Shown piece after piece: positions 47,401 through 57,272 of a stretch of DNA of 64,000 nt. A program made the position numbers and the translations under genes. The notes under the pieces were generated by a model, which was not told the origin of the DNA, did not search any database, and saw only the letters and a program-made list of their open reading frames with translations. Location of the stretch: assembly GCA_907163375.1 (NCBI GenBank), contig CAJQUW010007952.1, forward strand, positions 186,001 to 250,000, written 5' to 3'. Source of the DNA: Prostheceraeus crozeri (Eukaryota; Platyhelminthes; Polycladida; Euryleptidae). How positions within the stretch are numbered: position 1 is the stretch's first letter; every line of letters starts with the position of its first letter.

Positions 47401-48415
47401 CATTCTATATTTTTGCTGACATGAAGGTACTGTTGTTAACACACGAACATCTGCATATTCCTGACTTAAATCTGTTAGATTGCTGTAACGGTGGTAAGCT
47501 TTAATATTGTAAATATAATTCGAATCCTCATTTTTGCTGATGTCAATAGATTCGTCGTTTTGTGTCATTTGAAATTGCTGAATATGAAACCTCGGTTTGG
47601 AAATTGTCGCTTGATGTGGTATTAGTGAAGTAATCATTATGTCAGATAATAGTGCATCAGTATTATAGATTCATTGTAATTTTGTTCACTTTTGTATTTT
47701 GTACCATAGTCTACCGATGTTGTGAAGTAAATTTGATCTGATTGCAAATGAAGAATAGATTGTACTGTGCAAACAAGCGTTTTCAATGTCAATGAGGGCA
47801 TATATCATTGAATCATAATCATCGTTGAACTTTCTTTCTATTTGAGTAAATAAACATCAATTATTATTTATGTCATATTTTCTGCATCGTATTAGAAGAT
47901 TCTGAGAAAATTCTACATTGTTCGCTCTTGAATATTCCGATGGGAGAAAATCGAATGCTCCTGTGTCTGAATTTATCCTCGGTAGTTCCGTTTAGTCGAA
48001 GGAAATTGAATTTCACCTATTTACGATGAAAGCTCTTAGCAACTGGATCTATATTTTGAAAAAACATGTTTTTTAATTAAAACAAGTCTGTTCTTATCCG
48101 TTTCATTCTTATTGTTTCCATTTGGCAACATTTCGACCCGCATCTTTTGGAACAGCATTGCGCGGAAATGTTGAATCCAAAACGGCTAAATTTTATGACC
48201 AAAGGAAGAGGAGATCAATGCTCTTTTGTCCCAACCCCGTGCGATGCCTAGATCGGCCGCAAATAGCATTTGAAATATTTTTTAAAAAAACTTAATCTTT
48301 GAAAATAATTTATGAATGAAAGGGTGAAGTAGACCGCTCAGAAAGTGATGTTGAGATTCTTTGACGTCTTTTGCCTGAATTTGAATTCTGTCTCCCACAT
48401 TATTCTCCTCAAAAT
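44403..48415. other. Gene-poor AT-rich stretch
   Basis: Nothing beyond short motif-less ORFs is seen on either strand, and no repeat array is apparent. Confidence 0.35.
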
Positions 48416-50014
48416 GCACACGGTGGATGAACTCGATTAATCAAAAAATTCCCCAGAAAAACTTTACATTTTCTGAACATGCTCGGGTAGCTCTAAGTGC
48501 AACTCTTAAACAATTTCAACGAGCTATTTTGTAAGTGTAGTTTGGAAAAATACATTTTCTTCAAATGAAAAGTTATTTATCCATGCAAACTGCTTGATTT
48601 TTCATTCTAGCGCTTATTAAGACGCAAAATAGCATCACTGTGACCATATCTATTGAGCTGTTTTGGAATAATACGAATCTTTAAATTAATATATGAACAG
48701 GTGCAGATTTTGAAATTCTTAATTTCATTTGGCGAATGAAATTCTTTTTCTGTTGTTTTGGTGGATGTTCAGTTTTCATGTATCGATAATGTAGATATTT
48801 TCTTTTCCTTTATCAAATGCTTCAGAGCGCAATTTCATATTTTTTATCTTTGAAAAAAGTCAGTCTCAGAACCTCAGCAATTCACGATTCACTTCATGTG
48901 TACGATCAATCATCATTAAAATCTATTGATTATTTAGCTATCACAAATTCTATCATTTGTTTAGCCCATGATGAACAGCCATATCATCAAAAAATTAGTA
49001 GAAACAGACGGTATAATAAGCTTAATCAAATTTGACAGCAGAGAATGAATTGATTTTTGAATTTTTTGAGATGAAGCAAAATTTTGGACTTCGAGACTGA
49101 ATTCAATTTTCCCGTAAATCAGGAGTTGAGTCCTGTTGTGATTTGCAGCTTTATGGGAAATTGACGAAGGATTTGAAGAATGCTGGAGCATCTCATTCTC
49201 ATGAAATATCTTCAAGTCAAAAATTCGAAATAAATACATGTAATGGCTGGGATAAATGTTTTTTTTTTATAAAAGTCATCCTCTCTTCTTCAATAGGCAA
49301 GGCACTCAAATAGAATGATCTCGCATGATTATGTAGCAACATCATTTAAAATAGCGAAAATAGAAAGCTGCACCTGTGATCGCATTGTCCTTAGAATTCA
49401 ACATAACCTATGTAATTTAATTAAGCAATATTTATTGATTTGGTTCGAATGGTGTAAATACTTTTGAAAATGCGCACATGCAAGGGAGAATAAATTGTAA
49501 TTAGAATCATGACTTTTTTGAATTTCTGAAATAGTCGGAGTCTGCATAATTAAATTTCTTGAAATTAGAATCCTGCTGATTGGCTCAATCTTAATAAAAT
49601 TATTTGCTGTTTATATTTTCAAATATGAGTTCATGAACCTCATTTACAAATTGGATATGATATAAACTTATGATTTACTTCTTCACATGTCTTCACTAAT
49701 TTTAACAGGAGTTGGAAATTAAGATTTAACATATCCAATTTTTTCTACTTATCAAGGCCTACATTAAATAGATAACACGGTCACACTGCCACGCATATTT
49801 GTGATCTGGATGAATAACTTTTCATTTGAAGTTTAAGAAAATACATTTTTCCAACCTGCACTTGCGAAATTCAAAATATGAATTTTCTCCAAGACAGCTC
49901 GTTGAAATTGTTCAAGAGTTGTGCAATGAACTACCCTGAATAGCATGTTCAGAAACTGCAAACAGTTTTTCTGAAGAATTTTCTGGGTGATTCGAATGCA
50001 GACCCACCGTGTGC
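48416..50014. repeat. Inverted repeat pair, 1.6 kb apart ends
   Basis: About 48416-48680 and 49750-50014 are diverged inverted copies. Landmarks are GCACACGGTGG, AACAATTTCAACGAGCT, TTGGAAAAAT.CATTTTCTT and CAAATGAAAAGTTATT.ATCC. They could be the long inverted ends of a DNA element, or two copies of a repeat. The right copy lies just before the P-like coding fragment at 50098. Confidence 0.6.
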
Positions 50015-50097
50015 AGAGACCGCACTCTTGAAATAATCGGCATAATCGGATCTCGAAATTTCCGTTGACCACATATTAAAAATTTCGTCGGTTTTTA

Positions 50098-50380
50098 ATG
50101 AAAATCTGTGAAATGAAGTTATGGCTTATGCCTTTTTCTGTGTATATCCGGCCATATCCTGATGTTGATAACATTGTGACAGCCAAAATCAGTGATATCA
50201 AGAATCTTTACAAAGAAGAGAAAGGTCGTCGTCCCTTGAAATTGGCTTCTGAGATCAGCAATCAACACTTTCTTCCAAGCAATTTCGACAGATTATCCAC
50301 ACAGCCAGCATTGTCCATCTTCACTGAGTTTTTCAAAATCTAATCGGACAATCTTAGAAGAAATTGGAAATGAACTGCTC
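50098..50380 (+). pseudogene. P-like transposase fragment, upstream part
   Basis: The open frame reads ISDIKNLYKEEKGRRPLKLA then SNQHFLPSNFDRLSTQPALS. This resembles the segment of P-element/THAP9-like transposases with an LY..EK......AP.L.....YP.....Q...A..IF pattern. It stops at 50343. The continuation of the same protein type lies at 54289-55110, with several younger elements in between. Confidence 0.5.
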
Positions 50381-50689
50381 TAGGATAGCTTGAATGTGAA
50401 GTCCAACATTTGGAAGGAGGAAAAGGTATGCTTTAGGAGATACTGTTAAACCATTTCTGCCGAAATTATTTTGTCTTTCAGAAACTTGAGATTTTTTGTA
50501 GGTCCTCACAGATGCTTAGTCAGTTCGTTCCCACAATTTTTTAGTCTGTATCTATATCTATGGCAGTTTTATAGACTGACCCATGAATGGGTCACCAGGC
50601 GTACCCTTGAAATTATATATTGAAAAAGAAAGGGATCATCCATATGTTGTCAACAAAGTCATTGGTAATCGAAACATAACGTAAATCTA

Positions 50690-51683
50690 GGTATAGTAAG
50701 GTTGGAAACAGTCAACACACAGTCCAACGTCGCATTTTGAGCATTTTCAGTTTTGCTCTCTTCTGCACCTCTTTTAGGGCATTCCAGATTTTGACACCTT
50801 CTTCGGCTACCATTTGGGATCACTTGAGGCCAGTGGTTCCTCTCATCAGATCGGGCAGCTAGCTGTGTTGTCCTTCCTGTACCACCTGAAAATAAATGAA
50901 GAGTAGACCCTAACAGTTATGTGAATTATGGAATTTGGAAGATTTACTCGCGAGCAGGATTTTTGGTAGAAGTTAGCTACATCCTGCCTTAAGTCTAAAA
51001 AAGTCTGCTGACTTCCTGTCATTTTCGACAATCGCCAGCAGGCATTGTCAGAGAACTGTCGATGAGCCAGGTAAAGATGGAGAAATAGAGCTTCTTGTCG
51101 TGGATTCCTCTCTTGACCATACTTGATTCATTCTGTACGTACCTCCCATACATTGATTAAATGAGTAAGGATAGACACTGAGAATGAGGATGGCCATATA
51201 GATTTTTAATTCTTCTTTTTTCACCTGAAATCGTACTTTCCCTTTGTAGGCGGAGTAAAGGAGGGTCTGGTGAATGATGTGATGGTACACGTATAGCAAG
51301 TCGTCAAAGAAGAGCTCGAATAACTCACACGGCTGGAAGTCTCTGTATCGGGAATAGTCAGCGAAAGGAAATATGGCACCTCCCAAGTCTCGCATTGAGC
51401 CTTTCTTCCATTTGATAATAGGTTGCTGAATACGTACGCGTCAACTAGTCGGTGATCTCAAGTCTTTAGTTGGTTCGCCATCTTCGTCCTCGTCAATCCA
51501 TGTGATCAAAGGCTCGGCATGAGCAAGAAGTTGTCTCCTTGGAAGATGGTCTACGTCACACTCGGCAAGATCTTCTTCATCACCTGATTGTTCTTCAGCA
51601 GGATCTGGAGGTTGTACATACACAACGGGCTCAGTCTCAGTAGTCTCTTCATCATCTAAGTGGATGTGTAAGATTTGAATCAA
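50690..51683 (-). pseudogene. piggyBac transposase, internally deleted
   Basis: Reading the minus strand from 51683: an acidic N-terminal region (GDEEDLAECDVDHLP, WIDEDEDGEP) is followed by a block typical of piggyBac (FELFFDDLLYVYHHIIHQT, then EELKIYMAILILSVYPYS). Soon after comes the C-terminal cysteine-rich end (NHWPQVIPNGSRRRCQNLEC). The DDD catalytic core is absent, so an internal deletion joins the N-terminal part to the C-terminal domain, and the frame changes more than once. The copy cannot transpose by itself. It may still supply a substrate for a relative. Terminal TTAA ends were not located with confidence. Confidence 0.7.
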
Positions 51684-52983
51684 TACAATTGGAGGATTCT
51701 ATCCCACAGAAAAAGTCGAAATCTGATCTTATTGGCCGAGAACTTTGTTCGGCGATTCTGTCAGCGAACATCCCCTGGTCTAAGCTACAGGTACCAAGGC
51801 TTCGTGCCTGCCTTGAGAGTAACATGGGAATTACAATACCTGACGAAAGTACTCTTCGAAAAGAATACTTGCGTGATTGTTATGATGACGTTATCAGAGC
51901 CATTCGTTCAGATATTGGAGATGCACCTATTTGGTTGGTTATCGGCGAAACGACGGACGTTACGGGGAGGCATGTGGTAAACGTTCTGATAGGAAAACTT
52001 GAACGTGAAAATTATCATATGCCTTATCTCGTGAATTGTACTGTAGTAGAGAAGACTGATTCTTCTGCAATTTCCCGAGTGATCAAAGACATTGCGATAT
52101 CTTTTTCCTGATTTCCATTGCAATCGTTTAAAACTTCTGGTCTCTGACGCTGCACCATACATGATTAAGTGTGGGCGCGAATTGAAAATTTTCTTTCCCA
52201 TGTGTCTGCACGTTACATGCCTCGCCCATGGCTTTCATCGCTTGTGTGAAAAGGTACGTGACCTATTCCCCAAAGTGAACAAGCTAATTTCCGCGTTCAA
52301 AATTGTTTTTGAGAAGGCTCCAGCTCGTACTTCCCTGTGGAAAGAAATTCTCCCATCTGTTCCTCCACCACCGAAGCCTGTATTGACCCGCTGGGGAATT
52401 TGGCTCGAGGCAGCATTTTACTTCTCTAATCATTTGAATGATGGATCGAAAGTGCTGGAAAAATTGACCGCAGACTCGAAATCAGTAGAAACCGCAAAAG
52501 GAACTAGTTCAAGATTCAGAGGTGAGAGCGAGCTTGATATTCATTGAAGCGCATTTTGGATTCCTTCCACAAATCATTAAAAGTCTCGAAAATAAAGGTT
52601 TACCACTGAGAAAGTCTATATCCATAGTACACACCGTGAAAAGCAATATTTCGGATACTCCAGGTGAGATAGGCGATGCAGTCAGATTAAAGTTGGATTC
52701 AATTCTTTCGAAAAATCCGGACTTTGAAGTGATTCAAAAAATTTCTAATTGTATCGGTGGAAAACTACCTGCTTGTGTGGATGACTTTCCAGAAAATTTC
52801 CAGCCAAGCGATTTTGCGCTGTTCAAATTTTCTAGTATTGTTAGTGTTGACGTCGAGAGATCATTTTCTGTGTACAAGAACATTCAAAGTGACAAGCAGC
52901 AGAGTCTTTCTATTAACAATGTTAGAAAAATGATAATATCGCAGTGCTTTTATAATCGACCACACACACAAGAATCGCTGTAG
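51675..52983 (+). pseudogene. hAT transposase remnant (CGGBP1-like group)
   Basis: Three consecutive frames (51689-52111, 52092-52547, 52522-52983) together follow the order of a hAT protein. DESTLRKEYLRDCYDDVI and LVIGETTDVTGRHVVNVL come first, the latter a catalytic-region block. LLVSDAAPYMIKC and HVTCLAHGFHRLCEKV follow, then VLTRWGIWLEAAFYFS, and last the dimerisation end FSSIVSVDVERSFSVYKNIQ. The order and spacing look like hAT proteins related to CGGBP1. Two frame changes (near 52100 and 52530) and the lack of the N-terminal zinc finger show it is dead. Its start lies against the divergent start of the piggyBac remnant. Confidence 0.75.
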
Positions 52984-53012
52984 ATCTTTCTACCATAAAA
53001 ACTATGAAACGT

Positions 53013-53170
53013 GTAACTTTTCGAGAGAGGGAAGCCCAAAACGATCGATGTCGTCGATTTCTCTTTATTGGCGAGGCCTTTCAGCCGCTAAAGAGAAATG
53101 GCGAGGCCTCGCCAATAAAGAGAAATCGACGACATCGATCGTTTTGGGCTTCCCTCTCTCGAAAAGTTAC
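53013..53170. repeat. Perfect hairpin, 66-bp arms
   Basis: 53013-53078 (starting GTAACTTTTCGAGAGAGGGA) is the exact reverse complement of 53105-53170, with a 26-nt loop. The arm ends in GGCGAGGCC, and part of it (AGAGAAATGGCGAGGCC) is echoed once more inside the loop region. It lies 30 bp after the hAT remnant. Perfect arms imply recent origin or gene conversion. Confidence 0.95.
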
Positions 53171-53622
53171 AATGCCTGGCCCTCTCTTCTGTGAAATATG
53201 AAACGTGTTCACGTACAATTGATTTCAAATGTATGTGTTTTCTCAGATAGATAATTGTAATTATCAGTATGTAGCGATTTTGCAATATATATGTAATACA
53301 CCACATTTATGGGTTTTTATCATTGATATGCTGGAATTTATCGACTATAATGTCTTATATATTTAATACCGCTACTCTGAAAATATCTATAATGATGCTG
53401 TTGAATCATTTTATTCAATCGCTTAATCCAATATACACGTAATAGGGCTTCTACACACCAAAAACTACTTTTAATGCATTGAAAAACGAATGTAAACTAG
53501 AAAAGAAAATCACATATTTTGATGTTTGTTGCTACATATTATAAGAATTATAATTACATAAAAAGTAAATATTTTAGAAATTTTGTCTACATAAAATTCC
53601 GGGCCTTCGTTACAACTAATGT
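53171..53622. other. No supported feature
   Basis: AT-rich sequence between the hairpin and the next MITE. Confidence 0.3.
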
Positions 53623-53630
53623 GCTAATTA

Positions 53631-54022
53631 CAGTAGGTGACATGCCACGCTCAATCACGCGTAATTCACGTGTGAACCACGCGTAATTACACATGACTTT
53701 GCGTCTCATGTGTCTGCATGTATCAGAGGCTAAACAATGTGATAGGACCTCAATTTCATGCTCAGGGAAGACAGAACATGCTTAGCGGTTCATCCGTGGT
53801 TCAAGCGGCGGCGTAGACAAACGTAGACGACGCGCAAACTATAAACGCTCGCCCGCGCGTGTTCATAAACATTTCCCATGTTTCAACAGCATCAAATCAA
53901 GTGATTTCTGACTCTTAGTGCAGCGCGTATGTACGCGGGTAGAAGAATAGAATGTCTTTAACCACGGATGTTTGGGGTGTTCCGTAATTACTCATGAACC
54001 ACGCGTGGCATGTCACCTAGTG
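53631..54022. mobile_element. GC-rich MITE with 20-bp TIRs
   Basis: The ends CAGTAGGTGACATGCCACGC and, inverted, CACTAGGTGACATGCCACGC differ at one base. Internal GAACCACGCG and GTAATTAC motifs repeat near both ends. Flanks are TAATTA on the left and TAATAA on the right, so any target duplication has decayed. CA-starting ends fit hAT-type mobilisation but do not prove it. Confidence 0.65.
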
Positions 54023-54288
54023 TAATAAGGGAATTTTGGACTACTAAAAGCAAATAAATATTGAACTGAAGTTTCTAATCTTCATAGAAATTCACCTGAG
54101 AAACATCGCATGATGCACAGATTCTACTTCGCGTGAAGAGCATTTGCAAACTTCATTTTGAAATCTTATCAGGAAATAGGAATGAAATGATATCTTTGTT
54201 TATAGTAACACTAGACACTGTCTAGACACACCATGCAAGTTAATCCCGAAAATTTATCATGTTTTCATTATAATGGATAATATTAGAT

Positions 54289-55110
54289 GTGACTCATATA
54301 TGGGTCACTACGCACAAATGGGTACTGTTAAATTCAATTATGCATCGAAGCTGCCGCCTAGAATTTGCTGATTTATTGGATCATTGGAAGCTCAATGGCG
54401 GATGTGGTTTATCGAATGAGACTTTTTGGCATGGCGACGAAAGTGCAAGTCATGCGTTGCATTATGTGAATATCTAATGAAAAATGGTTGCATTTCATAT
54501 TGGAGAAACTTCAATCGGATTCCCTTGAGTGTCGCTTTGGCCTGGTACCGTCAAATGTCCGGATCCAATTCTTGCACTTGGGTTCGACAACTTTTTGATA
54601 GCGAAAGGAATTTCCGTGTTCAATCTATAATCAGGTTTTTCGGACTATATCTTTCCGAAGTGGGCTGTATTCCAGGCGCCTCATTCAGTGATGCTGGATG
54701 TGACACTGCTGTTGAGGAGATATACGAAGCTCTTTACTTAAAGTTCAATGATCTTGATCTTGTTGATTTAAATGCCAGCTATGTACTATGTTGCCGGCTA
54801 TTGTTCGTTTCGAAACGCTGAAGAAAGTATGAATTATGTACTGAAATTCTAAAATTTGAAATGGAATTCCAACCGATGATGATCGATTCACTTGGCGATA
54901 ATAGTGTTGATTCATTTATCTCAAGCATCAGTCGGGGCGGTCTAACATATCCTGCTGATATTCTCAGTGAATCGAAACCTACAAATCTTCCGAGTTTCTG
55001 TTAAGATTTACTGCCAAGTCTTTGCAAAAATCAATAAGAATCTTACAAGAAACTTGGAAGATAGGTCTTTTGTCTTGGAAGATTTTCTGTTATCAGTAGT
55101 AAGCAAAACT
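54289..55110 (+). pseudogene. P-like transposase fragment, C-terminal part
   Basis: Successive frames match the C-terminal half of P-element/THAP9-like transposases. LEFADLLDHWKLNGGCGLSN with ETF precedes a degraded RFG.YR.LSGSN block (WYRQMSGSNSCTWVRQLFDS, ERNFRV). YYVAGYCSF, DSFISSISRGGLTYPADIL and FRVSVKIYCQVFAKINKNLT follow. The frame shifts several times, with stops, so it is dead. It is probably the other half of the protein begun at 50098. The similarity ends by about 55110, where a different repeat region begins. Confidence 0.6.
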
Positions 55111-55125
55111 CCACTTCTGGACCGC

Positions 55126-55489
55126 GCAAGATGGCGGCCATCGCTGCGTCCCCCCCCCTCTGGAACGACAGAGGTTGTGGTCTGTCGTGGTGTGCCGGCC
55201 GGGTGGGTCCACGTTCACAACATGTTCGCTGACGTCCCCCCCCCCTCTGCAACGACAGAGTGTGAGACTCGGGTGCGTTGGTCCGACCGCCTGGTTGACG
55301 TGGGCGACCGTCTAGGTTGACGTGGGCGACCGCCAGGATTAGTCTTGAGGCTATAGTGTGTGATGTTTTTGGTGTGTAGCGCCCAAACGAAGCATCGGAT
55401 GAGAAAACGGAGGCCAGATTCGGAATCTACGTGAAATTTTGGGTTAGGAAGGATGTTTCCAGCGAAATCGGAGAGAAAAAATTTTCGGC
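55126..55489. repeat. Poly-C punctuated GC-rich leader of the tandem array
   Basis: Contains two C-runs followed by TCTGGAACGACAGAG (about 55150) or TCTGCAACGACAGAG (about 55240). A short duplicated GTTGACGTGGGCGACCG occurs near 55296 and 55316. It begins right after P-like coding similarity ends (CGCAAGATGGCGGCC), suggesting an insertion boundary near 55120. It could be the terminal region of the Polinton-like element to the right, but no matching opposite end is in the window. Confidence 0.4.
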
Positions 55490-56367
55490 TGACGTCCCCC
55501 CCCCCTGGACAGCTTGCTTCCAGTGGACGGATTTTGTCGTGCAATAGCTCGTTTGAAAGCTAAGAGTGAGACAAATTCAGTGAAAGAATCGGCTTGTTCC
55601 TATCTGTCTTCGTTCAAAAGTTAGAGCGGTTACAAGATTTTAGGTCGGAGCTCGCTCACCTGAAAAAATCCTAAGTGTCAGAGTGACTTTGTATGGGTAA
55701 AAATTTGAAAATTTTCCAAAGTGTGGAATTTCGACCTGGGACCGTCACCAAAACATTTTTCATCAAATTTCACTGACCTCCCCCCCCCCTCTGGACAGCT
55801 AGCTTCTATCTTGGCTTCTAGTGGACGGATTTTGTCGTGCAATAGCTCGTTTGAAAGCTAAGAGTGAGACAAATTCAGTGAAAGAATCGGCTTGTTCCTA
55901 TCTGTCTTCGTTCAAAAGTTAGAGCGGTTACAAGATTTTAGGTCGGAGCTCGCTCACCTGAAAAAATCCTAAGTGTCAGAGTGACTTTGTATGGGTAAAA
56001 ATTTGAAAATTTTCCAAAGTGTGGAATTTCGACCTGGGACCGTCACCAAAACATTTTTCATCAAATTTCACTGACCTCCCCCCCCCTCTGGACAGCTAGC
56101 TTCTATCTTGGCTTCTAGTGGACGGATTTTGTCGTGCGATAGCTCGTTTGAAAGCTAAGAGTGAGACAAATTCAGTGAAAGAATCGGCTTGTTCCTATCT
56201 GTCTTCGTTCAAAAGTTAGAGCGGTTACAAGATTTTAGGTCGGAGCTCGCTCACCTGAAAAAATCCTAAGTGTCAGAGTGACTTTGTATGGGTAAAAATT
56301 TGAAAATTTTCCAAAGTGTGGAATTTCGACCTGGGACCGTCACCAAAACATTTTTCATCAAATTTCT
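55490..56367. repeat. Three tandem copies of a 0.3 kb repeat with poly-C starts
   Basis: Units begin at 55490 (284 bp), 55774 (298 bp) and 56072 (about 296 bp). Each starts TGAC followed by a C-run and TGGACAGC. Each then contains ATTTTGTCGTGC.ATAGCTCG, CGGCTTGTTCCTATCTGTCT, AGGTCGGAGCTCGCTCACCT and ends CATCAAATTTC. Units 2 and 3 are almost identical, and unit 1 lacks a short TAGCTTCTATCTTGGCT stretch. No coding frame is supported. Confidence 0.9.
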
Positions 56368-56480
56368 CTGAACGAGGGGGGGGGGGAGGTCAGTGAAATT
56401 TGATGAAAAATGTTTTGGTGACGGTCCCAGGTTGAAATTCGGAAGTTTTAAATTTTTCAAAATTTTCACCACACTGGAGC
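56330..56480. repeat. Inverted partial copy closing the tandem array
   Basis: After the third unit a G-run and GAGGTCAGTGAAATTTGATG begin an inverted copy of the unit end (ACCGTCACCAAAACATTTTT). It reaches about 56480 with growing divergence. The array therefore ends in a hairpin-capable structure. Confidence 0.8.
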
Positions 56481-56675
56481 TCTCACACTTAGGAATTTTT
56501 TCACTTGTGGCATGTTACATGGACATGTGCTGGCGGACCAACTTCCCGTGGTCATATGAGAATGGTTCAGGTGTCATATTGTAAAGAATGATGAGACAAA
56601 TCGTTTGCAACAAACCGCATGTCGCTACGATGAATACTTTCGGAGATAGAGCCATTTTAAGTTTTCTTCCGAGCA

Positions 56676-56683
56676 TATATAAA
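56676..56683 (+). promoter_or_regulatory. TATA box of the coiled-coil gene
   Basis: TATATAAA, with a GATCACTTCATC initiator-like stretch about 25-35 bp downstream. A CGAG-GTAAGC donor at 56725 follows, and a TTATCTTACAG acceptor ending at 57254 lies 18 bp before the ATG. The leader therefore seems to be spliced. Confidence 0.6.
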
Positions 56684-56724
56684 CCCGCGACAACGTAAGT
56701 CTGATCACTTCATCGAAAGACGAG

Positions 56725-57254
56725 GTAAGCGACGGTCGTCGCTCTGAGCTCCCGATATCGGGTGCAAAGGACTCTATCTTTTGAAGTAGGCAAGCTATCT
56801 TGCTACTTCAAAGTTTGCATGATAGAGTTTGATAGTGTCTTTACTACTGATAAAATTTTTTAAAAGTAGTATGAGTAGTAAAATGCGGAATTTTTTAAAA
56901 ATTCTTAATTTTCACTTTTTTCAAAGTTTTAACATATAGACTAAGGTTTTCAAGTATCCTGAGTTCAAATATGCTATCAGATTTGAAATTTAACTAAGTC
57001 TAAGGCAGCTTTGAGGGGTTAGATCCCAGCTACTGATCACTACCTTTGACTCGGCGTTCCTGTTACCACTTCGGGGCAGCGACAATGATGTCTTCAGCTG
57101 TAAAGAGCGGGTATCGGGGAAGATCTCTCACTTCCCTAGTGATCGGTACAAGGCCTTCGGGCTGTCGACGGGATCGAGTGCCACTCACTACACTCTTTAG
57201 GAATATGACTGTACTACATGATTCCAAACTTATACAAATTTCATTATCTTACAG
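56725..57254 (+). other. Predicted leader intron with strong hairpins
   Basis: A GTAAGC...TTACAG interval of 530 bp lies in the leader of the coiled-coil gene. It contains the perfect palindrome CCCGATATCGGG (56751-56762), and a hairpin of about 15 bp at 56778-56813 (GAAGTAGGCAAG against CTTGCTACTTC). The hairpins may be regulatory or an encoded small RNA. That is inference. Confidence 0.4.
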
Positions 57255-57272
57255 TTCACAATAAAATCAGGC

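Noticed and set aside
50572-54310. TGACCCATGAATGGGTCA and TGACTCATATATGGGTCA as possible ends of one nested element
   Set aside because: Apart from the self-palindromic core the two sites are in direct orientation with different flanks, so they do not form a convincing terminal pair.
55490-56367. CRISPR-like or origin-like array
   Set aside because: Units of about 0.3 kb without unique spacers in a eukaryotic context are ordinary tandem repeats, not CRISPR. An origin role cannot be shown.
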